NCBI GenBank assembly: GCA_003415625.1
Contig: PYIU01000004.1
Span: forward strand, 3,348,001 to 3,412,000
Source: Aquanectria penicillioides
Lineage: Eukaryota > Ascomycota > Sordariomycetes > Hypocreales > Nectriaceae
Reading direction: 5' to 3'
DNA length: 64,000 nt
A program made the position numbers and the translations under genes. The number at the start of each line of letters is the position of its first letter. The stretch's first letter is position 1. Below the pieces are notes generated by a model. That model was not told the DNA's origin. It did not search any database and saw only the letters and a list, made by a program, of their open reading frames with translations. This document shows positions 54,418 through 64,000 of this stretch, one piece after another.

Positions 54418-54728
54418 TATTATATATATAGATTATATAATAAATAGTACTTTTAAATAATTAGCCTTTATATCTCTTAAGTAAAGGTTAATAATCTATA
54501 AGTATATTTATACTTTAGGATCTATTATTATAGTAGTCTTAAAATATAAATTAAATAGAGTTTAATATACAATTAATTATTATCTATAGCTAAGCTATTA
54601 ATTTTAATATAACTGTAGAGCCTATATATATGCCTTTTAGTATAATTGCAAGATAAGTAGTATAATAGTTTTATTATTAAGACTGTTACTTTTAATACTA
54701 CTTATAATAGAATAAATAAACTATAATA
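54418..54728 (+). repeat. 3' LTR of the Gypsy element
   Basis: 311 bp, matches 44506-44816. Preceded by TTTAAGGGCATT, which may be the worn polypurine tract. Confidence 0.9.
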
Positions 54729-57700
54729 ATAAACTCTAAAAGATTAAACTATACTATAATTTACTATTTAGGCTATATAGCTTTTTATATATATAAATAA
54801 TATAAATTAAAAACTTAAATCTATTAGGCTAAAAAAGATTAGGCTAGTATTAATTTTAATTACTATTATATAAAAATAATTATAGTATATAACCCTTTAA
54901 AAGGTAAGGGAAATTTAAAAGCAATATACACTTTAGCTAGTCTTACTTTAGCCCTTTAAATAATTATAGTTAAAGACTTTAATCTATACTATTTAATTTA
55001 GAACTGCTATAATAGAACTACTCTATATAGCCTAACCTTTTTAATAGAAATGCAATAGCTAAATATAGCTTTAATAATTTCTTATAGAATAGTAACCTAA
55101 AAAGTAAGTAATATTAAAAATAGCACTTTTAATTTAATTTAGGCCTTAAAGGATAGCTATACTATTTATTTAAGCTTTAATTATAACTTAAATAGCTTTA
55201 ACTATATTTTATAGTAAATATATATTAGGCCCTTTATAAATATATTGCCTTCTTTTCTATTAAACCTTTAGCCTATAGTATTTAACTAATATATAATAAA
55301 CCTTAAGAAGGCTAAACTTAAAGTATAAGTTACTTTCTATTAGACTTTTAGTAAAATAACCTTTATATAATAGTTAGAATAAGCAGTTAAATAGCTAACC
55401 TAAAAACTGCATTAAATTGCTTAATATACTACCTTAATATAAAGGCAATTTAAGCCTAATTACAATAATTAATAGGATTAGCCTATTATAAAGGCTATTT
55501 ACTAACTTAAATAAGCATAAAGATATATATAATGCAATAATATAATAATTAATTAGCTAAAACTATAAAAAGTAAGCAATAAGCAAAAGGCTTATATAGC
55601 TAAAGCTAAATAAATAGCTTAATATAATACTCTATTTAAAGCTAAAATAGAAAAAGGTATAGGTAGCTAAAAGAAACTTTAGAACTTAAAAAGATAGGTA
55701 TAACTTTAAAGTAATATTGCCTTAGCCTTATTATAGCTTCTTTCCCTTAATTGCTTTAGATAAAATTCTTTAGCTATAAGCTATATTAAAAAGGCAATTA
55801 TATTAATAAAATGCTTCTTTTTTAAACTTTAAGTAAATAATTAAAATATTAAACCTATTATAATAAACCTTATAATATAACCTATAGATATAGATTAAAT
55901 GCTATAAAATACTAAAAACTTAATATAAAATTGCATTAAACTCTATAAACTAATATACTTACTCTTTAAAATTTAATTATAAAAAGCTTTTAATAGCAAT
56001 AGATTCTCTATTAGCTTCCTTAAAGTATATAGTAAGCTCTTTTTAAAAGCCTTTATTATTATTATTAATATAAGTATTATACTTAAGCACTTTTTATATT
56101 GCTTTTACTATATAATTACTACTATTATTTCTAAATTAAATAAAATAATAGCCTAAAAATATATAGTATTTAAATAAAGATCTATTTCCTTTTTTAGCAT
56201 TATTAATAAAGTAATAAAGTTAATAATAGCTTAGTAAATAGTAATAGCAGCTAAAAACCTAAATATATTCCTTAATAATTAAATAGAAAATAGGCCTTAA
56301 AGGTCTATTAAGCTTGCCCTTATAGTTATAGTAAAAGCAATATATATAGTATAGGCCTATAGTAAGATAGCATTACTTCTTTAACTAAACTTTATTATAG
56401 CCTTTAACTTAATTAACTATAAAAGGCTTATTACTACCCTTTATAATTAAGGCTATTTATAATAATTATTAGTTTAGCTTTTTAGCTATTTATTTAAGCA
56501 TTTAATATACCTTTAGTTTAATAATAAGTCCTTTAAACCTTATAGCATTAAAGCTAAAATCCTATAGAAATTATTACTCTTTTTTATTCTTTTTATTTTA
56601 TTTATATTAAGGCTTTATATAGCACTTAATAAAGTCCCTAAAATTATAGTAATTAAATTTACTAATAATATAAATATACTTATATTTAAAAGAGATATAA
56701 TAAAGACTTAAGCCTTTATTAATAATATAACCTTTAAATCTATTAAAGCCTAACTCCTTTATTTCTTTTGCTAATATTAAAGGCATTAAATTTAATTAAT
56801 CTTTATTTATAATATAATTTAATTATAGAAATTATACTATTTCTTTAAATTATAGCTATATAAAAAACTACTTTAGGGCCTATATATCTTTAAGCTTAAA
56901 GGAAAACTTAAGCGCTAAAGGCAGGCCCTTACTGCCCTTATAGCAAGTATATAAAGAGTAAACCTTAAGGCTGCCTATATAATATATATATATATAATTA
57001 GATCTATAATTGCCTATAGTATTAATATATACTATTCTTTAATAAAAAGGGGCAATAATCTAAAAGAGATTACTAAAGCCCTATTAATTAAATAGACTTA
57101 AGCCCTTTATACTATTAAAGAAGGCTATAAAGCTACTTTAATTAAATTGCTAGAAAGTAAGCTTAAAATCCCTTTATTAAATATATACCTTAATAAATAA
57201 TTTATTTAGTTTTAAGGCTAGCTTTAAACTTAAGGTATTAAAAGATTTATTCTTTTTATAATTATATTAATAATGCATTAAATTTATTATTACTATTATA
57301 ATAGCCTTTAATATAAATTAATATAAAAATATAAAAAGTAATTTATTAATTAGCTTTTTAATAAAGAATATAAAGAAAACTAAAAGTTAATTAAAAATTA
57401 AATATTAATTAATTAAAAGTATTAATAGAAATAAGCTAAATATAAGTTTTATAAATAGTATATTAATAATAAAATAAAAATAGCTAAAATCTTTTTACTT
57501 TATATAAAGAAAAAGACTATTTATCTATATAAAGGACTTAAAAAGTATAAAAGCTTTTTACTTATTTAAATGCAAATAAAATGCATTAAACTTTAAGGTT
57601 TTCTTTTTTAAAAAAAGGTCCTTAAGGTAAATATACTTTAGTGCTAATATAAAGATACTATTAAAATAATTAGCTATATTATACTATATTGCTTGCTTTA

Positions 57701-58734
57701 TTTAAGCTAAAAGGAAACTTTATTTAATTTACTTTATAACCTTTTTAAGCTTAAATAATATCTATTTAAAGCCTAAACTATATAGTGCTTTATTAAATAG
57801 TTAGTCTATTTATATATTATACTATACTATAAGCTAGTTATTAAGCTATATTTAATTTAGGATATACTTACTTTTATATTGCCTTTACCTTTTAGTAACT
57901 CTTTTATTTAAGTGCTTTAATCCCTTTATTAAAAGGGAAGTTAATATATTTAAAAAAACCCCCTTTAAGAAAGGGAAAAAACTAGCCTACTATATAAATA
58001 ATATACTAAAGCCTACCCCCTTTAATAGCTAGATCTTTATTTTAGCTTTATTTAAACTCTATTTTTATTTATTATTATACTTAATTTATATTTACTTACT
58101 TTAATAATACTATTTACTTTAAGTCTATATTCTTTTTAAAAGATATAAGATCTATTTTATTCTTTTTGCTATTTTCTTTTTTATTCTTTTTTTTACTATT
58201 CTTTTCTTTATCCCTTTTATCTTTAAGCCCTTTTTACTTTAATCCCTTTTTAGCTTTATTTAAGCTTAAGCTATTACTTAAGGAGTTATATTAAACTTTA
58301 GTCTTTATTATTAATATTAGCTAATATAAATCTATACTAAAACTAATACTATTTACTGCTATTATTACTTTTAGGCACTACCTATTCTTAAGTAGCCTTA
58401 GCCCCCTTAATTAAAGAAAGCAATATAGCTATTAAGCTTTTAAAAGCTATAGCTATATAGTTAACTTTATTAATTAGCTTATAGAGCTAATTAATACTAA
58501 AACCTATAGTTAGAACTGTAAGTATAGCTTAAAAGTGCACTTAAGTTGCCCTTTTTTTAGCTTAAGTGGCCTTAGCCTTTAACTGCTAAAGCTTCTCTTT
58601 CTATAACCTATATTAGTATTATTTCACACTGCCTTTAGGGTTAGTATAGTATTCTTTATTTTAGTATAGCTAGCTTAATATTTTAGTATTTATTAATATT
58701 AGTAAAAATGCTATTTATAGCTATATTAAATATA

Positions 58735-58840
<106 letters not shown>

Positions 58841-59718
58841 TTTAGCTATATATAATTAATATAAAATAGCAATAGAAATAGCAATTAATATTTATATAAG
58901 TTAGGTATTCTATATAAATAATATATTAATAAAGTATATACTTAAAGGCAATAGAAAGCTTTTATAAAGGTATATAAAAAAGGAAGAAAAGAAAAGGAAT
59001 TAAATGCATTTATAAAGATTAAGAAATAATAATAATAGCACTTAAATAGCTAATAGCTAGCTAGCTATTAGCTAATAGCGCTAAAATAGCACCTTACTTT
59101 CTATAATAGGCCTATAGTATAGGCAATTTAGGCTTATTATAGGCCTTACTTTTACTTTACTTACTAACCCTATAATTAAATAAATAGAATATTTTAGTAA
59201 TAGCATTAAATTAACTTTTAATTTAATGCCTTTCTATAGGGAACTTGCATTAAGTTTAATATTATATTAAATAAAGGTTTTTATTCTATTAATATAGTTT
59301 TTTCCTTTATTTATATAGTATAGAAGCACTATTTACCTTATAGGTCTATAGAGTATTAATAAATAAATTAATAAAAAATATATTATTATATATTAAAAAG
59401 TTATTTTTACCTTTAAGCTATAAAGTAAGAAAATAAATTATATAAAAATAATATAATATTTAATTTACTATTTTTATATATAATTCTTTTAAATTTATTA
59501 TAAATTTTATAAAATATAATATAATAAATATAATATTTAATTAAATAATAACTATTATATAAAGAATTAAATTAATTATTTATTTATATTAATTTATTAT
59601 ATTTTATTTAATAATTTATTTATTTAAAAAAAGTTTTATTTTTTTTATTAAAATTATATTTCCTTTATTTAAAATATATAATTTATAAATATTCTTTAAA
59701 TATAAATTTTAAGTTATT

Positions 59719-60306
59719 ATTTATTTAATAATACTCTATAGGTCTTACAATAGGCAATACTTCTATACTATTTTTAATAAAGAAAAAACTATATATATAA
59801 AATATTAAATAAAAACCCTTATATCCCTTACTTACTAACCCTTTATTTATCTCTATAGATTAAAATTGGTTGGATACTAATTGTGCCTCTTACAGTTTAA
59901 TATATATTAACTACCTTCTTTTCCTGCTTCCGCTTATAACAACTATACTACCGATTGGCCCTATAGGAACAGCATATTATTGTACCTAGGATTTACAGCT
60001 AGGGAAACTGCTAAGGATCTTGCGCTTCGGTCGCGGCCTAGGTTTATTTAAGAGCCATAGGGCTAGGCTCTTATAGGCCCCGCCTAAACCTATAGCCTTA
60101 CTATTGCAGGTCGGGCTCACTAAAATAATGCTTTAAATGCAGCTAAATTTTTTACTATTAGCTATAGGTTAGGCTGCTTTTAAGTTTCCCTTACCTTGCT
60201 TAAGTAGACCAATCTTAAGTAGATAAAAAAAAGTGCCCTAATAGAATTTAAACCTACTCCCTTTACTTTAAGGGCTTTTAGGCAATAACTACTTTACTAT
60301 AGGGAA
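59719..60306 (-). mobile_element. tRNA-headed SINE with a LINE-like tail (588 bp)
   Basis: An insertion in Copia B flanked by a perfect 17-bp duplication ATAAATTTTAAGTTATT (59702-59718 and 60307-60323); Copia A has the empty site near 21,835. Read on the minus strand it begins with a 73-nt tRNA-like sequence (60306-60234). A body of about 400 bp follows that largely escaped RIP (CGCTTCGGTCGCGGCC near 60,030; a GAGCC...GGCTC hairpin near 60,050-60,070). It ends in about 100 bp closely resembling the 3' end of the local LINEs (CTATAGAGTATT on the minus strand). Head, body, shared tail and long duplication are the hallmarks of a SINE moved by its partner LINE. Confidence 0.78.
60234..60306 (-). 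pseudogene. tRNA-derived head of the SINE
   Basis: 73 nt, correct length for a tRNA. Acceptor arms TTCCCTA / TAGGGCA pair at six of seven positions. A-box TAGTAAAGTAG (60299-60289) and B-box GGTTTAAATTC (60254-60244) are 34 bp apart; both fit the consensus after C-to-T/G-to-A changes. D-arm GTAA/TTGC and T-arm GTAGG/TCTAT pair. The anticodon stem does not form, so the anticodon is uncertain and this is not a working tRNA. Confidence 0.6.
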
Positions 60307-60959
60307 ATAAATTTTAAGTTATTTAAATTAATTTTTAATTTTATTTTTAAATAATTTCTATTTTAAAAAGTTATTATAATTTATTTTTATTAATTAATTT
60401 ATATTTTAACTTTAAATTTATAATTACTTTATTTATAATTAATTTATATCTTTTAGTATATATTATTATAATATTATTTATATAAAAGAAAATAAAAACT
60501 TTATTTTTATTATAATAATATAATTTATAAAGAATTAATTTAAAATTAATATTTTATAATATTATTTTAAGCTTTATTTACTATAAAAAAGATATAATTT
60601 TTAATCTATAAAGTGCTTTTTTAATAATAATATTTAGTCTTTATTTTTACTTTTTTTTTATATTTTAATAAAAGTTTTATAAATATATTTATTAATAGTT
60701 TTATATTTATAAATATATTTATTGCATTAAATTATAGTATTTTAAGATTAAACTTTACTATAATTATAAATAGTATTTTAAATAAATTTTTTATTAATAT
60801 AATAATATATATTTTACTTTTATTTTAATAATACACTTTTGCCCTTAGACTTGCAACTGCTTGCAGCCATCCTAAACTACCTCTAAAACATCTAAAACTA
60901 CAATTAATCGATTCTTTATGCTAGGTTACCCCTAGCTATAATAGTGCATTAGGAGCGCA

Positions 60960-62170
60960 GCGCTAATACTATAGCCCTTCCAATAGTTATTGATTTAGGA
61001 AGATATAGCATCAAAAACAGCCAATATAACCCCCTTTTTACCACCAGCTAATATAGCAGTGCGCCTAAAATAGATAAAGCAATAAAAGCTAATAGAAGCC
61101 TTATAATTAATAAAGATAAAGAAGCCTATAAAGCTATTATTAAGATTGTTCTATTTTATCTTTTTAAAGCGGTTTAAAAGGTATTCTAAACCTATATTAA
61201 TGCATATAAGATGCGCTCCTGCCCCCCCTTTAAGACCAATACAACCTCTAAAGAGAGACTTACTAATAAAATCACTACTACTATAATAACTGCTATTACT
61301 ATAGCGGTAATAGCTGCTTTAGCTAATTTAGGCTCTTTTTCTTTTTAGCTAATATAATAGTTTTATGTATTAGTCCTTTTATATAGCCTTATACCTATAA
61401 ATACTAGAATTAGTGAGTGTATAATGTATAGCTGCATTAAGCATAAGGTTACTATTTGCATTAAGGACGCCCCTAAAGATATTAAAAACCGCACTTTAAT
61501 AGAAACTGTATAAGCAGTAAACTAAGCCTGTAGTAACTTCTATATAGTTATGGCATATTACCTTTTTAGTGGGGATATAGTCCTTACCTTCTTTACCTTA
61601 AAATAGGCTAAAGCCTTTTGCAATAAAGGATAGGTAGCTATAGTATTTAGGAATAATGCCCTTTTAGCTTTTTTAACCTTTACTATTTTAATAAAGGGAA
61701 TTTAGGTTAAATCTATCCTTAATAATATAAATAAACTTATTAAAACTATTAATAATGCTAATACCTTAAGAGTTAGTAAGGTAAAGCCTATTTAGGCCTA
61801 AAATAGCATTACTATAAAAATAAACCTAATCCTTTATATTCTATTAATTAAAGAAGCTAATAGCCTATATAATAATAAGCTTTTTCTTAATATAGAACTT
61901 TATAATTGCAAACCCTTTAATAAAGGATTAAAACCTATTTAATGCTTTTAATACTATAAGTATAGCTATATTGCAAGAAACTGCCGATCTACTTTAACCT
62001 ATAGCTAATATAATAGCTTAATGTATAATAACTGCCCTATTAAAAAAGAAGAAATCCCTTATTACTATACTTTATGCTATAGAGACTATTTGGCCTAAAG
62101 CTATATTTACCCTATAGTAGAAAAGCATTAGATTTATGCAAAAGAAGGATACTATAAATAATTAATAAAA
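60960..62170 (+). pseudogene. L6 ORF1 (gag-like) remnant with zinc knuckle
   Basis: Nucleic-acid-binding ORF1 of Tad-like LINEs. At 61943-61984 the 14 codons have the exact spacing of a CCHC knuckle (C-x2-C-x4-H-x4-C): first and last Cys are kept, the second Cys and the His are now Tyr through TGC-to-TAC and CAC-to-TAC changes. Several in-frame TAA/TAG. Start and end are approximate. Confidence 0.65.
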
Positions 62171-62439
62171 TATAAAAAATGCACTTTAATATAGTAAAAC
62201 CCTTTTTATTTATAATAAAATAGCTTTTTTAGGAACCCCCTTTTTATAGCTCCCTTTTCTACTAAAAGAGTTAGCTAACCTTTAGGATCTATAAATAAAT
62301 AATATTGCATTTTATTTAGTACTTCTTTTTCTTTTAGTGCCTATACCCTATTGCTATTATTTATTGAATTAACTCCCTTATTTATATTTAATTAATATAG
62401 GTCCTATTTTAGAATATATATTGCTGTTTTAGGTTAATC

Positions 62440-64000
62440 TATTAGGCGCTATATGCCTGCAATAGATATAATGCAATTGCATTCCTTAAATTAGCTAGAA
62501 ATTAAGGAATTAATGCTTTAGTAAACCCTAAAAGATTGAACTATATTATAATCTATTACTTAGGCTATATAGCTCTCTATATATATAAACGATATAGACT
62601 GGAAACCTAGATCTATTAGGCTGGGGAAGATTGGGCTAGTGTTAATTTTAAGCACTACTGTATGAGAATAATTGCAGCATATAACCCTTTAGGAGGTAAG
62701 GGAAACTTAAGGGCAATGTGTGCCCTAGCTGGCCTTGCTTTAGCCCCTTAAATAATTATAGTTGGAGACTTTAACCTATACTATTTAATTTAGAATTGCT
62801 ATAGAAGAACTACTTTATATAGCCTAACCTTTTTAATAGAGATGCAATAGCTAAATATAGCCTTAATAACCCCCTATAGAATAGTAATTTAGGAAGCTAG
62901 TAATATTAAAAATAGTACCTTTAATTTAGCTTAGGCCTTAAAGGATAGCTATACTATCTATTTAGGCCTTAACTATAATTTAAATGGCTTTAATTATATT
63001 CTATAGTAAATATATATTAGACTCTTTATGGATATATTGCCTTTTTTTCTATTAGACCTTTAGCCTATAGCATTTAATTAATGTATAATAAACCTTAAAA
63101 AGGCTAAATTTAAGGTATAAGTTACTTTTTGCTAAACTTTAGGCAAGATAACCTTTATGCAATAATTAAAATAGGCAATTAAATAGCTAACTTAAGGACT
63201 ATATTAAATTGCTTAATATACTACCTTAATATAAAGGCGACTTAAGCCTAGCTATAATAATTAGTAGGACTAGCTTACTATAGAGGCTATCTACTAACTT
63301 AAATAAGCATAAAGATGCATATAATACAATAATATAATAGCTAATTGGCTAGAACTATAAGAAGTAGGCAATAAGTAGAAGGCTTATATAGTTAGGGCTA
63401 GGCAAGTGGCTTAATGCAATACTTTATTTAAAGCTAAAATAGGGAAAGGTATAGGCAGCTAAAAGAAACTTTAGAATTTAAAGAGATAGATATAACTCTA
63501 GAGTGGGATTGCTCTAGCCCTATTTTAGCTCCCCCCCTTTAATTGCCTTAAGTAAGACTCCTTAGCTATAAGCTATATTAAAAAGGCAATTGTATTAATA
63601 AAATGCTTTTTTTTTAAACTTTAGGTAAATAATTAAAATATTAAATCTATTATAATAGATCTTATAATATAATCTATAGAAGTAAACTAAATGCTATAAA
63701 ATGCTAAGGACTTAATGCAGAATTGTATTAAACTCTATAAGCTAGTATATATACTCTTTAAAATCTAGTTATAGAAAGCTTCTAGTAGCGATGGATTCCT
63801 TGCTGGCTTCCTTAAAGCGTACGGCAAGCCCTTTCTAAAAGCCCTTACTACTATTATAAATGCAAGTATTGCATTTAGGCACTTTCCGCACTGCTTTTAC
63901 TATATAACCGCCACTATTATCCTTAAGCTAAATAAAATAATAGCTTAAAAATGCATAGCATTTAAATAGAGATCTATCTTTCTTTTTAGCATTATTAGTA
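62440..64000 (+). pseudogene. L6 ORF2 remnant: APE-type endonuclease, start of RT
   Basis: The endonuclease motif GDFN is intact at 62764-62775 within IIIVGDFNLYYLI, followed by TTLYSLTFLIEMQ and an LGLNYNLNGFNYIL block near 62,965-63,005 that stands where APE-type LINE endonucleases carry their SDH-like motif. It nicks target DNA for reverse transcription in active relatives. In-frame TAG/TAA at Gln/Trp positions. The RT begins near 63,800 and is cut by the window end. Confidence 0.7.

Larger units (their letters stand above)
44506..54728 (+). mobile_element. Ty3/Gypsy chromovirus, 10.2 kb, RIP-mutated
   Basis: Two 311-bp LTRs (44506-44816 and 54418-54728) start TATTATATATATAG and end ACTATAATA; the TA...TA ends fit ancestral TG...CA. 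A 5-bp duplication ATAAA flanks it (44501-44505 and 54729-54733), and the uninterrupted LINE sequence at L2 position about 25,628 is the empty site. Order inside: gag-like region (about 46,000-47,000), protease/RT/RNase H (about 47,300-49,980), integrase with HHCC remnant (about 50,040-51,180), chromodomain-like block (51,290-51,455), then 3 kb before the 3' LTR that includes an extra reading frame. At 10.2 kb it is longer than usual chromoviruses (about 5-7 kb). Confidence 0.85.
60830..64000 (+). mobile_element. LINE L6, least mutated copy, cut by the window end
   Basis: Begins with the family 5' end (CCCTTAGACTTGCAACTGC) inserted in Copia B; the left boundary is approximate. It keeps more G and C than L0-L5 (for example GGCAATGTGTGCCCTAGCTGG near 62,714), so it is younger or less exposed to RIP. 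ORF1 and the endonuclease part of ORF2 are inside; RT runs off the end. Stops still interrupt both frames. Confidence 0.85.

Overview
The window looks like a filamentous ascomycete chromosome with a two-part base composition. Positions 1 to about 9,180 are GC-balanced, with short GT-AG (and two GC-AG) introns, and carry recognisable fungal genes. From about 9,300 to the end the DNA is extremely A+T-rich. CpA and TpG are almost gone, TpA is in excess, and reading frames are full of TAA/TAG where Gln and Trp codons would be. That is the signature of repeat-induced point mutation (RIP), so almost all of the right 55 kb is dead transposon sequence.

Gene part. ISN1 (IMP-specific 5'-nucleotidase) lies on the minus strand and is cut by the left window edge. 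PAC1/LIS1 (dynein regulator) follows on the plus strand, divergent from ISN1, with an apparent one-base frameshift in a C run. Next come a decayed acyl-CoA-synthetase-like gene and a cystathionine gamma-synthase (STR2)-like gene that lacks an internal block. Gene quality falls towards the transposon island.

Repeat part. A 174-bp repeat present once inverted and twice direct (9,179-9,715) marks the edge; the RIP boundary falls inside it. The rest can be read as two Ty1/Copia elements of one family facing each other around a 273-bp centre (30,920-31,192). Copia A (plus) runs 9,771-30,919. Copia B (minus) runs from 31,193 to at least 60,829 and beyond the window. Both arms are filled with nested insertions: seven copies of one Tad-like LINE (L0, L1, L2 in A; L3, L4, L5, L6 in B), a 10.2-kb Ty3/Gypsy chromovirus inserted inside L5, an unmutated short LTR-like insertion, and a tRNA-headed SINE whose tail matches the LINE tail. 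Many insertions have clear target-site duplications, and the other Copia arm often supplies the empty site, so the nesting can be read directly.

Most notable: the inverted Copia pair with a possibly swapped target duplication; the SINE/LINE pair; a long RIP-masked extra reading frame between integrase/chromodomain and the 3' LTR of the Gypsy element; and small patches that escaped RIP. Everything rests on reading the sequence by eye; no alignment or database search was run.
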